Notes: generated from the sequence alone by a model not told the origin. Counted from the first letter of the stretch, positions 44,527 to 54,390 are shown. The stretch: DNA of 64,000 nucleotides from Candidatus Crickella equi (GCA_018064755.1 JAGHUP010000012.1:1-64000), one strand, 5' to 3'. Program-made: numbers and translations.

Positions 44527-44556
44527 AAAATCCCGTAGCGCAAGCTACGGGATTTT
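44527..44556. terminator. bidirectional terminator between rex and ferredoxin
   Basis: AAAATCCCGTAGC-GCAA-GCTACGGGATTTT, a perfect 13-bp stem. Confidence 0.92.
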
Positions 44557-44587
44557 AATTCATGCATGAAGTTGTATTTATCAACTA

Positions 44588-44755
44588 TTATGCCTCAGCA
44601 GGTGCTCCTACAGGGCAGTTTGAAGCGCAGTTACCGCAATCAATGCAAGCGTCAGCGTCGATTACGAATGGAGTTCCCTCGCTAATAGCGTCAACAGGGC
44701 ATCCGTCCTTGCATACGCCACAACCGATGCAATCATCAGAAATCTTATAAGCCAT
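44588..44755 (-). CDS. 2[4Fe-4S] ferredoxin
   Basis: 55-residue clostridial-type ferredoxin, found by reading the minus strand between rex and the P-loop gene. Two CxxCxxCxxxCP clusters are visible: CIGCGVCKDGCP (9-20) and CIDCGNCASNCP (37-48), with the family start MAYKISDDC. It is a low-potential electron carrier for anaerobic metabolism (pyruvate:ferredoxin oxidoreductase, hydrogenase, nitrogenase partners). AGGAGG ribosome site upstream of the ATG at 44755. Proximity to rex fits redox metabolism, although the strands converge. Confidence 0.96.
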   Translation of the reverse strand: MAYKISDDCIGCGVCKDGCPVDAISEGTPFVIDADACIDCGNCASNCPVGAPAEA

Positions 44756-44822
44756 GATAGTTCCTCCTTCTTATAAATTTTGATAGAATGAGTATATCAT
44801 CAGACAAGGACTTTGTAAATAA

Positions 44823-45677
44823 ATGAAGATAATATCTTTCACAGGAAAGAGCGGTACAGGCAAGAGCTTTCAAGCCACAGCGCTCGCACAGAAAAGGAAT
44901 ATAGATGCGATAATCGATGACGGTCTCTTGATATACAAGGGCCAGATTGTTGCGGGCACTTCTGCCAAAAAGTCTCCGTCCAAACGTGAGGCAATGCGAA
45001 TTGCTCTCTTTAATCATGACTGGCATCGTTCAGAGGTGGTACAGGCTCTTGTAAAGTACCATCCAGAGACGCTCATGATCATTGGTACTTCTGACAAAAT
45101 GACCAATATAGTTTGTGAGTCACTTGGACTTCACGAACCTGAAGAAAGAATATATATAGAGGATGTAACGACTGAGGAACAGCGTGAGACGGCTCACTAT
45201 TACAGGCATATCGAGGGTGAGCATGTTATTCCGGCACCTATGGGTCAGCTCAAGAGAGACTTTGCCGGTTACTTTATGAACCCGCTACGTATTTTCAAGG
45301 CTGCCAAAGTCCTGCGTGACGATAATGCGACAGAAACCGAAGAAGACGAGTTCAATCGTACAGTCGTAAGACCACAGTACAGTTACTTTGGTGTATTTAC
45401 TATCACTGAGCAAGCACTGAAGGATATCGTGTCTATAACAGCAGAAAAGTATAAAGATAGGCTTGCTGTACTGGATAGACTTGGCAACGGCAAACAGGAG
45501 AATATGGTTGTTGCAATAGATGTAAGACTGGTGCAGGGACCTGGCATGGTTGAGATTTGCGAGGCTTTCCAGAAGGATGTTCACCAGGCAATTGAAGATA
45601 TGACCTCATTCTCGGTGGAAGCTGTTAATATTAGAATTAGGGATATTAGAAAGGATGCAGTTAAACTGCACGCTTAA
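44823..45677 (+). CDS. P-loop NTPase fused to Asp23/Gls24-like domain
   Basis: 284 residues. The N-terminal P-loop FTGKSGTGKSFQATALA and the following IDAIIDDGLLIYKGQIVAG form a kinase/ATPase-like domain (about 1-130). The C-terminal about 90 residues (FGVFTITEQALKDIVSITAEKYKD...MVVAIDVRLVQGPGMVEICEAFQKDVHQAIEDMTSFSVEAVNIRI) match the Asp23 alkaline-shock fold. The role is unknown; Asp23 proteins are membrane-associated stress factors. A hinge is the acidic stretch near 170. It is one base from the next gene, suggesting coupling with the DNA glycosylase. Confidence 0.83.
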   Translation: MKIISFTGKSGTGKSFQATALAQKRNIDAIIDDGLLIYKGQIVAGTSAKKSPSKREAMRIALFNHDWHRSEVVQALVKYHPETLMIIGTSDKMTNIVCESLGLHEPEERIYIEDVTTEEQRETAHYYRHIEGEHVIPAPMGQLKRDFAGYFMNPLRIFKAAKVLRDDNATETEEDEFNRTVVRPQYSYFGVFTITEQALKDIVSITAEKYKDRLAVLDRLGNGKQENMVVAIDVRLVQGPGMVEICEAFQKDVHQAIEDMTSFSVEAVNIRIRDIRKDAVKLHA

Positions 45678-46496
45678 ATGATACAGACTATTACTATTAC
45701 AGGTATTAAAGATTTTGAAGCTGACCACATTTTCGAATGTGGCCAGTGTTTTCGTTGGAATGTTGAAGATGGTAAATATGTTGGTGTGGCTGGCGGATAT
45801 GTAGCACGTGTAAGCTATGAAGATGGAATCTTAACTCTTGAGACTACCGGCGGTGATGAGAAATTCTGGAGTCATTACTTCGACCTTGAGACTGACTATT
45901 CAGCAATTAAGTCAGATATAATCAGTAAGGAACCCAAAATTGAAAAAGCTTGCAATGAAGGCTACGGAATTCGAATTCTCAATCAGGATAAGTTCGAGAC
46001 GCTAATATCATTCATAGTCTCACAGAACAATAATATTCCAAGAATAAAGAAGTGTATCGAATCTATCTGCGAACACTACGGGGAATATCTTGGAGAAGTG
46101 TTCGGCAAGAAGAGATATGCATTTCCAACTGTTGATGCGCTGGCCGATGCATCAATATGTGACCTTGCAGATCTCAAGCTCGGTTACCGCTGCGAATACA
46201 TCGTTGCTTCAGCCCAGCAATACAGGAAAGAAGGCGCGCCAACCACATACGACCAGATACTAAGCTATCACGGCATCGGCCCCAAAGTCGCCAATTGCAT
46301 ATTGCTATTTGGCCTACACAGAGTCGACGCTTTCCCAATAGATACTTGGGTCAAACATATCATGAACGATATGTATGGATTCAGCGAAAAGGACGTTAAG
46401 GGAATGGCTGCTTTTGCGACTGAAAAGTACGGCCAATACGCCGGATATGCCCAACAGTATTTGTTCCATTATTATAGGAACGTGAAGTTCACATAA
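45678..46496 (+). CDS. ogg: 8-oxoguanine DNA glycosylase (OGG1-like)
   Basis: 272 residues. Removes 8-oxoG and nicks the abasic site. The N-terminal OGG domain (FEADHIFECGQCFRWN) is followed by the helix-hairpin-helix-GPD core: YHGIGPKVANCILLFGLHRVDAFPIDTWVKHIM, with catalytic Lys in GPKVANC and Asp in PIDTW. The pattern FIVSQNNNIPRIKK is the OGG1 substrate loop. It directly abuts the P-loop/Asp23 gene, so they are probably one transcript. An oxidation-repair gene fits an anaerobe exposed to oxygen. Confidence 0.94.
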   Translation: MIQTITITGIKDFEADHIFECGQCFRWNVEDGKYVGVAGGYVARVSYEDGILTLETTGGDEKFWSHYFDLETDYSAIKSDIISKEPKIEKACNEGYGIRILNQDKFETLISFIVSQNNNIPRIKKCIESICEHYGEYLGEVFGKKRYAFPTVDALADASICDLADLKLGYRCEYIVASAQQYRKEGAPTTYDQILSYHGIGPKVANCILLFGLHRVDAFPIDTWVKHIMNDMYGFSEKDVKGMAAFATEKYGQYAGYAQQYLFHYYRNVKFT

Positions 46497-46513
46497 GCTT
46501 CATATAAATGCAG

Positions 46514-46541
46514 TTGACATATAGAGCAAAGGTAGTACAAT
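46514..46541 (+). promoter_or_regulatory. groESL sigma-A promoter
   Basis: TTGACA (46514-46519), 16-bp spacer, TACAAT (46536-46541), just upstream of CIRCE. Confidence 0.85.
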
Positions 46542-46554
46542 ATAGTTAAACAAA

Positions 46555-46581
46555 TTAGCACTCTAACGCTGAGAGTGCTAA
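46555..46581. promoter_or_regulatory. CIRCE element (HrcA operator)
   Basis: TTAGCACTC, 9-bp spacer, GAGTGCTAA: a perfect match to the CIRCE inverted repeat. It lies in the groES leader, so HrcA represses groESL. Confidence 0.98.
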
Positions 46582-46597
46582 CTCAAGGAGGAAAGAT

Positions 46598-46876
46598 ATG
46601 GCATTAGGTATTAGGCCACTCGGAGCACGAGTTGTAATAAAGAAAATGGAAGCTGTTGAGAAGACTGAGGGCGGCCTCATTCTCTCCGGAAGCGCTAAGG
46701 AAAAGCCACAGCAGGCTGAAGTCCTTGCTGTAGGTCCTGGCACTGAAGATGAGAAGATGGAACTCAAAGTTGGTGATATCGTAGTGTTCAGCAAGTACGG
46801 CGGAAACGATCTTAAGTACAAAGGCGAGGAATACACTATCATCAATCAGAAGGATATTCTCGCAGTTATTGAGTAG
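46598..46876 (+). CDS. groES: co-chaperonin GroES
   Basis: 92-residue lid of the GroEL folding chamber. It has the conserved start IRPLGARVVIKKMEAVEKTEGGLILSG (mobile loop) and YGGNDLKYKGEEYTIINQKDILAVIE. AAGGAGG precedes the ATG. It is controlled by CIRCE and is followed by groEL at 9 bp. Confidence 0.98.
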   Translation: MALGIRPLGARVVIKKMEAVEKTEGGLILSGSAKEKPQQAEVLAVGPGTEDEKMELKVGDIVVFSKYGGNDLKYKGEEYTIINQKDILAVIE

Positions 46877-48505
<1,629 letters not shown>

Positions 48506-48509
48506 TCTA

Positions 48510-48541
48510 AAAACGCAGTGATGAGAATCGCTGCGTTTTTT
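48510..48541 (+). terminator. groESL terminator
   Basis: ACGCAGTGAT-GAGA-ATCGCTGCGT followed by TTTTTA. Confidence 0.9.
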
Positions 48542-48621
48542 ATTGTTTAATGTGATGTGATTATTATATAATTTTATCAAGATTATGTAATTCTTATGCA
48601 AATTATATATAGGAGGATCAT

Positions 48622-49389
48622 ATGATAGAACAAAAGGCTTTGTCCTATGTAAATATGTATGGCGTTCTCGGTTCTCTTGAGAATCTGTGCGATCTTGATG
48701 ATGGCGCTAAGAGAATACTAGCCAAGCTCGACAAGCCGGTTTCACTGTGCTTCAAGGTTGTAGGCGGTCCGTGCTGCACCTTCCATTTCACTAAGAGTGG
48801 TTGCAAGATGACTGAGGGAAGTGCAGGCAGCAATATGATGATGACGTTCGCTGCACCACAGCACTTCAACGCATTGATTGATAAGTCAATTCCAGGCGTT
48901 CCGGTTAAGGCGCCTGCTAAGACTCTGAAGTTCTTGATGGGACCATTCACTGAACTAACTAACATCCTCAATGATGTTCTTAGAGCATCTGAGGAGAAAC
49001 TGGCAGCCGATAGAGATCTCTTCGTAGAGAATACAATGATGACTATGTATGTTATTGCAGGAGCTATTCCGGCACTTGCTAATACTGATAGCATTTCTCA
49101 AATCAGCGCAGGTAATACGGTAGATGGTGATATTGAGATGAGTATTCCTAATGTTGCAGCTATTACTCTTCGCGTTAAGGATCATAAGTTCTCAACAGTT
49201 AAAGAGGCTGCGAAGAACCCAAGAGCAACTATGCAGTTCGCAGACATCGACCTGGCACACGGACTCTTTGCCGGCACGGTTTCAACAGTTAATGAGATGT
49301 GCAGAGGTAATATTGTTCTGGCAGGCATGATTTCAATGATAGACAACGTAAACAGAATACTCGACAGGGTATCTGTTTATCTGGCGTAA
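48622..49389 (+). CDS. SCP2-like sterol-carrier-fold protein, function unknown
   Basis: 255 residues without signal or clear membrane segments. The N-terminal part (DKPVSLCFKVVGGPCCTFHFTKSGCKMTEGSAGSNMMMTFAAPQHFNALIDK) resembles an SCP-2 lipid-binding fold. A second similar half (SIPNVAAITLRVKDHKFSTVKEAAKNPRATMQFADIDLAHGLFAGTVS) suggests a repeated beta-alpha unit. Its ligand is unknown. It lies 14 bp before a class III aminotransferase, an association that suggests they work together. AGGAGG site upstream of the ATG. Confidence 0.6.
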   Translation: MIEQKALSYVNMYGVLGSLENLCDLDDGAKRILAKLDKPVSLCFKVVGGPCCTFHFTKSGCKMTEGSAGSNMMMTFAAPQHFNALIDKSIPGVPVKAPAKTLKFLMGPFTELTNILNDVLRASEEKLAADRDLFVENTMMTMYVIAGAIPALANTDSISQISAGNTVDGDIEMSIPNVAAITLRVKDHKFSTVKEAAKNPRATMQFADIDLAHGLFAGTVSTVNEMCRGNIVLAGMISMIDNVNRILDRVSVYLA

Positions 49390-49403
49390 AGGAGGGAAAC
49401 ACT

Positions 49404-50657
49404 ATGGCAAAATATCCTGAGTATGACCACAGCAAGAGTCGCGAGTGGTTCGATAGAGCGCTGAATGTTATTCCTTCCGGTATTTACGGACATCTTGGAC
49501 CATCAGAAGGACTGTTCCTTCCGCTTGAGAAGTGGCCTCTGATTAGCAGCAAGGCACAGGGAACTTATTTCTGGGATATGGACGGCAATAAGTATATCGA
49601 TATGATGTGTGCTTACGGTCCTAATGTTCTTGGATACAATGATCCTGATGTTGATGCCGCTGCACTCGAGCAGATGAAGTTAGGCAACTGCACAACTGCT
49701 CCTTCATACAAGATGGTAGAGTGTGCGGAGCTACTAGTAGATACTGTAGCATCTGCTGACTGGGCATATTTCATGAAGAATGGTACAGATGCAACTACTT
49801 TCTCAGTACTGCTGGCAAGAGCTGCAACTGGAAGAAAGAAGCTGATCTTCTTCAAGGGTTACTATCATGGTAACGATCAGTGGGCAATGAAGGCAGACTA
49901 TCCAGGTATTACTCCTGAAGATGTTGCTAATAATATCATCGTTCCATGGTTCGATATCGCTGCGCTGGACGAGGCTTATGCCAAGGCTAAGGGCGACATT
50001 GCAGCAATCATTGCACAGCCATACGACCACGGCAACTTCTATGATAATGTTCTTTCAACTTCAGAGAAGTGGAAAGAAGTTCGTAAATGGTGTGATGATC
50101 ACAACGTTCTGCTGATCTTCGACGATGTACGTTGCGGATTCAGACTTGACCTCGCCGGATCAGATCATTATTACGGAATCAAGGCAGATATCATCTGTTT
50201 CTGCAAGGCGCTGGCTAATGGATACAATATGTCATGTGCTTGCGGTGGTAACCATCTCAAGGCAGCAGCATCCAGCCTGTCATTCACAGGTTCATATTGG
50301 ATGAGTGCTGTACCATTTGCAGCTTGCCTTGCAACTATCAATAAGATGAAGGCTCTCGATACTCCAAAGCTGTTCAGAGAGAAGGGCACTGCTCTTACTG
50401 ATGGACTTGTTAAGATTGCTGAGAAGCACGGACACAAGTTGGTAGTATCTGGTGAACCTGCTCTGTTCTATCTGAGACTTGCAGATGATGATTCACTGAT
50501 GCTGCATCAGAAGTGGGTTGCTGAATGTGTCAGCAGAGGACTGTTTATTGCATCTCACCACAATCACTTCTTGAATGCTGCTCTGTCTGATGAGGATATT
50601 GCAACTGCGTGGGGTATTGCTGATGAAGCTTTCGATGCAGTAGACAAGACACTTTAA
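49404..50657 (+). CDS. class III PLP-dependent aminotransferase / aminomutase-like
   Basis: 417 residues, related to glutamate-1-semialdehyde aminomutase. YFWDMDGNKYIDMMCAYGPNVLGYNDPDV at the N-terminus, FMKNGTDATTFSVLLARAATGRKKL (PLP phosphate loop), FDDVRCGFR in place of DEVxxGFR, and Lys in CFCKALANGY for the Schiff base. It has AQPYDHGN where most class III enzymes have a Glu-Pro. The substrate is unknown. The preceding SCP2-like gene is 14 bp away, and the pair sits between groESL and guaB. Confidence 0.85.
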   Translation: MAKYPEYDHSKSREWFDRALNVIPSGIYGHLGPSEGLFLPLEKWPLISSKAQGTYFWDMDGNKYIDMMCAYGPNVLGYNDPDVDAAALEQMKLGNCTTAPSYKMVECAELLVDTVASADWAYFMKNGTDATTFSVLLARAATGRKKLIFFKGYYHGNDQWAMKADYPGITPEDVANNIIVPWFDIAALDEAYAKAKGDIAAIIAQPYDHGNFYDNVLSTSEKWKEVRKWCDDHNVLLIFDDVRCGFRLDLAGSDHYYGIKADIICFCKALANGYNMSCACGGNHLKAAASSLSFTGSYWMSAVPFAACLATINKMKALDTPKLFREKGTALTDGLVKIAEKHGHKLVVSGEPALFYLRLADDDSLMLHQKWVAECVSRGLFIASHHNHFLNAALSDEDIATAWGIADEAFDAVDKTL

Positions 50658-50687
50658 GCGAGAAATCGTTGAAAAACGAGTAAGAAT

Positions 50688-50714
50688 AACGGCGCCACAT
50701 TGTGGCGCCGTTTT
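50688..50714 (+). terminator. aminotransferase terminator
   Basis: CGGCGCCACA and TGTGGCGCCG form a 10-bp GC-rich stem, followed by TTTTG. Confidence 0.85.
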
Positions 50715-50742
50715 GTATTAATACAAATACAAGATTGCGAGA

Positions 50743-50762
50743 AAGTTAGTCGTGACTAACTT
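50743..50762. promoter_or_regulatory. 20-bp perfect palindrome over the guaB -35 region
   Basis: AAGTTAGTC-GT-GACTAACTT. A candidate -35 (GTGACT, 50752-50757) lies inside the right arm, 17 bp before TAGAAT (50775-50780). A repressor is likely to bind here; its identity is unknown. Confidence 0.6.
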
Positions 50763-50847
50763 ATGCGCAAGTGGTAGAATCATTTCAACAAAATATAACC
50801 CTTGAAATTCTAACGTATTAAGCTCGTAAGCTAGAAAGAGGTGCAAA

Positions 50848-52347
50848 ATGGCAACAGTTCTCAAAGAACCATCAAGAACATTTAACGAATACCTGCTCAT
50901 TCCTGGCTACTCCAGTGCAGATGCAAGACCGGATAATGTATCCCTCAAGACTCCACTGGTTAAGTTCAAGAAGGGCGAAGAACCTGCAATTTCAATGAAT
51001 ATTCCGCTGACTTCAGCAGTTATGCAGGCAGTATCTGACAACAATATGGCCGTTGCACTGGCTAAGGAAGGTGGAGTGTCCTTCATCTTCGGATCTCAGT
51101 CAATTGAGAGCCAGGCAGAGATGGTAAGAAAAGCTAAGAGTACTAAGGCCGGTTTTGTAACAAGTGACCTTAACTTAAAGCCAGATCAGACTCTCCAGGA
51201 TGTCCTTGATCTTAAGGCAGCTAAGGGACACTCAACAATTGCAATCACTGAGGATGGAACATACAACGGCAAGCTCCTCGGAATGGTTACTTCCAAGGAC
51301 TACAGAATTTCCAGAATGGACACATCAACTAAGATTAGCGAGTTCATGACTCCATTCGAGGATCTGGTATGTGGTAAGGTTGGAATCACTCTCGGTGAAG
51401 CAAACGACCTCATCTGGGATAACAGAGTTAACCAGCTCCCAATCATCGATGAAAAGCAGCACCTCGTTTCATTCGTTTTCCGTAAGGACTATGACGCTCA
51501 TAAGGAATATCCTGATGAGCTGCTGGACGAGGACAAGAGATTCATCGTTGGCGCTGGAATTAATACAAGAGATTTCAAGGAAAGAGTACCTGCACTTCTT
51601 GATGCAGGAGTAGACGTAATGACAATTGACTCATCTGAAGGTTATTCAGAGTGGCAGGCAATTACGCTGAAGTGGATTAGAGACACATACGGTGACAGTG
51701 TTAAGGTTGGTGCCGGTAATGTTGTAGACGCTGAGGGATTCAATTTCCTCGCTGACTGCGGCGCAGACTTTATCAAGATTGGTATCGGCGGAGGCTCCAT
51801 CTGCATCACAAGAGAGCAGAAGGGTATCGGTCGTGGACAGGCAAGCGCAGTACTTGAGGTTGCACAGGCAAGAGATGAGTACTTCAAGAAGACAGGCGTA
51901 TACATTCCTATCTGCTCAGACGGCGGAATCGTCTATGACTATCACATGACTCTGGCTCTGGCTATGGGCGCAGACTTCATCATGCTCGGCAGATACTTCG
52001 CAAGATTCGATGAGTCCCCATCACAGAAACTCATGCTCAACGGAAACTACGTTAAGGAGTACTGGGGCGAAGGTTCAGCAAGAGCTCGTAACTGGCAGAG
52101 ATACGATCTCGGTGGAGATGCCAAGCTGAAGTTCGAAGAAGGCGTTGATTCCTACGTTCCATACGCAGGACCACTGCATGAAGGACTGCAGATGTCACTT
52201 ATGAAGGTTAAGTCAACAATGTGCAACGTTGGAGTTCTGAGCATTCCGGAGCTTCACAAGAATGCCAAGCTGACTCTCGTTAGTGCAGTATCCATCGTAG
52301 AGGGTGGAGCTCACGACGTAATCCTTAAGGATGGAACAAGAAGATAA
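50848..52347 (+). CDS. guaB: IMP dehydrogenase, Tritrichomonas-like type
   Basis: 499 residues; oxidises IMP to XMP, the committed step to GMP. It has a TIM barrel with an inserted CBS pair (about 100-220). The catalytic Cys lies in [18 protein letters not shown] at residue 319 and the mobile-flap Arg-Tyr in NWQRY at 418-419. Those positions and the motif are the same as I recall for the protist Tritrichomonas foetus enzyme, a mycophenolic acid-tolerant type, whereas most bacterial IMPDHs have GPGSICTTRxxxGVG. It has the AGAAAGAGG ribosome site. It lies 34 bp before guaA, likely in one operon behind the palindrome at 50743. Confidence 0.93.
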   Translation: MATVLKEPSRTFNEYLLIPGYSSADARPDNVSLKTPLVKFKKGEEPAISMNIPLTSAVMQAVSDNNMAVALAKEGGVSFIFGSQSIESQAEMVRKAKSTKAGFVTSDLNLKPDQTLQDVLDLKAAKGHSTIAITEDGTYNGKLLGMVTSKDYRISRMDTSTKISEFMTPFEDLVCGKVGITLGEANDLIWDNRVNQLPIIDEKQHLVSFVFRKDYDAHKEYPDELLDEDKRFIVGAGINTRDFKERVPALLDAGVDVMTIDSSEGYSEWQAITLKWIRDTYGDSVKVGAGNVVDAEGFNFLADCGADFIKIGIGGGSICITREQKGIGRGQASAVLEVAQARDEYFKKTGVYIPICSDGGIVYDYHMTLALAMGADFIMLGRYFARFDESPSQKLMLNGNYVKEYWGEGSARARNWQRYDLGGDAKLKFEEGVDSYVPYAGPLHEGLQMSLMKVKSTMCNVGVLSIPELHKNAKLTLVSAVSIVEGGAHDVILKDGTRR

Positions 52348-52381
52348 TTATTGATTTTGGGATATATTGAGAGGTAAGAAA

Positions 52382-53362
52382 ATGGCAGAAGTAAGACCTG
52401 AAATGGAAAGAATTACAACTCCTGAACTCGCTAAGAAGTTCATCGACGAACAGGTTGAGGCTATCAGAGCTCAGGTTGGAGATAAGAAGGTGCTGCTCGC
52501 ACTTTCCGGCGGTGTTGACTCATCCGTAGTTGCTGCACTGCTGATTAAGGCTATCGGCGATCAGCTGGTATGCGTACACGTTAACCACGGACTCCTCCGT
52601 AAGGGCGAGCCTGAGATGGTAGTTAAGGTATTCAGAGAAGAGCTCGGAGCTAACCTGATTTATTCAGACTCCGTAGACAGATTCCTCGACAAGCTCGAGG
52701 GCGTTGATGATCCAGAGACTAAGAGAAAGATTATCGGTGCTGAGTTCATCGAAGTATTTGCAGAAGAAGCAAGAAAACTCGAAGGAATCGAGTTCCTCGC
52801 ACAGGGAACAATTTATCCAGACATCACTGAATCCAAGGGCGTTAAGGCACACCACAATGTAGGTGGACTTCCTGAGGATCTGCAGTTCGAACTCGTAGAG
52901 CCAGTTAAGTTCCTCTACAAGGACGAGGTAAGAGTAGTAGGTTCTGCACTTGGACTTCCTGACAAGATGGTATATAGACAGCCATTCCCAGGACCAGGAC
53001 TTGGCGTAAGATGCACAGGCGCTATCACTAGAGATAGACTTGAAGCACTGAGAGAAGCTGATGCTATCGCAAGAGAAGAAATTGACAAGCTCCCTGAGAC
53101 TCCATGGCAGTACTTCGTTACAATTCCAGACATCAAGTCAACAGGAATCAAGTATGTTAACGGCGAAGGCCAGAGATATATGGGTTGGCCAGCTGTAATC
53201 AGAGCCGTAAACACTGTTGATGCAGTAACAGCTGAATCTGTACAGCTCCCATGGGAAACTCTCTGCACTATCAGAGATAGAATCATGGCAGAAGTTGATG
53301 GAATCAACAGAGTACTCTGGGATTACTCCAACAAGCCAATGGCAACAATCGAGTGGGAGTAA
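52382..53362 (+). CDS. guaA: GMP synthase ATP-pyrophosphatase subunit, without glutaminase domain
   Basis: 326 residues. ATP pyrophosphatase PP-loop ALSGGVDSS near 45-52, VHVNHGLLRKGE, and the GMP synthetase dimerisation C-domain (QPFPGPGLGVRCTGAIT; KPMATIEWE at the end). In most Firmicutes this domain is preceded by a class I glutaminase domain, giving about 510 residues. Here the protein starts directly at the ATPPase, as in archaeal two-subunit enzymes, so it needs free ammonia or a separate glutaminase. ATG after GAGGTAAG. Its 3' end is the integration site of the mobile element that follows. Confidence 0.94.
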   Translation: MAEVRPEMERITTPELAKKFIDEQVEAIRAQVGDKKVLLALSGGVDSSVVAALLIKAIGDQLVCVHVNHGLLRKGEPEMVVKVFREELGANLIYSDSVDRFLDKLEGVDDPETKRKIIGAEFIEVFAEEARKLEGIEFLAQGTIYPDITESKGVKAHHNVGGLPEDLQFELVEPVKFLYKDEVRVVGSALGLPDKMVYRQPFPGPGLGVRCTGAITRDRLEALREADAIAREEIDKLPETPWQYFVTIPDIKSTGIKYVNGEGQRYMGWPAVIRAVNTVDAVTAESVQLPWETLCTIRDRIMAEVDGINRVLWDYSNKPMATIEWE

Positions 53363-53440
53363 TCAAGAAAATCCAGCAACCCGTTGAAAACACTGGATTT
53401 TAGAAAGTGAAAAATGCCTTATGGCAACACTTTGGCAACA
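53339..53440. repeat. GGCAACA direct repeats at the guaA/mobile element junction
   Basis: GGCAACA occurs at 53341-53347 (end of guaA), 53423-53429 and 53434-53440; the last two are 11 bp apart. They are candidates for integrase binding or part of the left attachment site. Confidence 0.4.
53368..53401 (+). terminator. guaA terminator-like inverted repeat
   Basis: AAAATCCAG (53368-53376) and CTGGATTTT (53393-53401) flank a 16-nt loop, 5 bp past the guaA stop. Confidence 0.7.
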
Positions 53441-53469
53441 AAATAGTCACTAGAATACTATAGCAATAC

Positions 53470-53511
53470 AAAACGCTATCCAACATTGAGATAAAAGTTG
53501 GATAGCGTTTT
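53470..53511. terminator. bidirectional terminator before the XRE repressor end
   Basis: AAAACGCTATCCAAC and GTTGGATAGCGTTTT form a perfect 15-bp stem, with T-runs in both directions. Confidence 0.9.
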
Positions 53512-53515
53512 TTCG

Positions 53516-53989
53516 TTACCATAATTGAGGACTGTCTTTACTTGGGGAGTAGAAATCGTTAGATGAATAGCGCCAATCATCATATTCTTCCTGCGTTATT
53601 TCACCTTTACGTAGAGCGTCGCACTTTCTAGCCCATTCATAGATGTTAAGAATCAAACCATCATCAAGTTTGTCGGGATCTGTAAGTACAGCAACGCAAC
53701 CTTCATCTCTGATTGTGAGTGTCAGTCCGTGTGAATCCTCAAGTGAGAATAATGTATGCATGATGCCGTTCATGGTATCAGTGTTAGGAACATCTAGAGC
53801 ACTTACAGATATTTCAAATACATTTGCCAGTTTTTCGAGGGTGTCAATCTTTGGCGTTCTTTTGCCAGATTCATACTGAGCAATTCGTATATCTGCTGTT
53901 ACATCAGAATATCCAATAGCTACACCGAGATCTTTCTGTGTCATTCCGACTTTGCGACGGAAGAATTTAATACGTTCACCAATTGACAT
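53516..53989 (-). CDS. XRE-family (Cro/CI-like) repressor of the mobile element
   Basis: 157 residues. N-terminal HTH (IGERIKFFRRKVGMTQKDLGVAIGYSDVTADIRIAQYESGKRTPKIDTLEKLANVFEIS), then a short C-terminal region (NIYEWARKCDALRKGEITQEEYDDWRYS) typical of integrative element regulators. It is divergent from the xis-int genes and separated from them by three TAAAC-N6-GTTTA operators, so it probably represses integration/excision genes and itself. Confidence 0.9.
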   Translation of the reverse strand: MSIGERIKFFRRKVGMTQKDLGVAIGYSDVTADIRIAQYESGKRTPKIDTLEKLANVFEISVSALDVPNTDTMNGIMHTLFSLEDSHGLTLTIRDEGCVAVLTDPDKLDDGLILNIYEWARKCDALRKGEITQEEYDDWRYSSNDFYSPSKDSPQLW

Positions 53990-54075
53990 GTTAATAAGCT
54001 CCTATCTATTCAAATAATGAAAATAATTTGGATAAATGGAATATAGCATATTTGTTTAATACATTCAAGATAAAC

Positions 54076-54163
54076 TAAACAAAAAAGTTTAATATTTTTA
54101 CCAAAAACCTATTGACTTAAACAAAAGTGTTTAGTAATATAAGGTACTAAACAAAAAGGTTTA
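54076..54163. promoter_or_regulatory. three TAAAC-N6-GTTTA operators
   Basis: The operators are at 54076-54091, 54118-54133 and 54148-54163, all with identical arms and six A-rich spacer bases. The second fills the -35/-10 spacer of the integrase-side promoter and the third sits just after it. Likely bound by the divergent XRE repressor. Confidence 0.8.
54112..54140 (+). promoter_or_regulatory. promoter for xis-int operon
   Basis: TTGACT (54112-54117), 17-bp spacer that contains an operator, TAATAT (54135-54140). Confidence 0.8.
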
Positions 54164-54195
54164 GTAAATAATGTTATAAATAAGGAGGAAAAAGT

Positions 54196-54390
54196 ATGCG
54201 ACGAAAGACAGTAATGAATGCAGAAGAGGTCGCTGATGAGCTGGGAATATCAAAAGCATATGCTTACAAGATAATTCAGAAGCTGAACAACGAACTGAAA
54301 GAGAAGGGATATTTAACTATCTCCGGAAAAGTTAACACTCACTATTTTAACGAAAGAATCTGTTATGGGATTGGAAAGGAGGACATGTAA
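54196..54390 (+). CDS. excisionase-like small HTH protein
   Basis: A 64-residue protein with a helix-turn-helix (NAEEVADELGISKAYAYKIIQKLNNELKEKG) followed by a beta-turn tail, as in Xis/MerR-like excisionase proteins of Gram-positive elements. It should steer the integrase towards excision. AGGAGGAAA ribosome site. The stop overlaps the integrase start (TAATG), so the two proteins are coupled. Confidence 0.8.
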   Translation: MRRKTVMNAEEVADELGISKAYAYKIIQKLNNELKEKGYLTISGKVNTHYFNERICYGIGKEDM

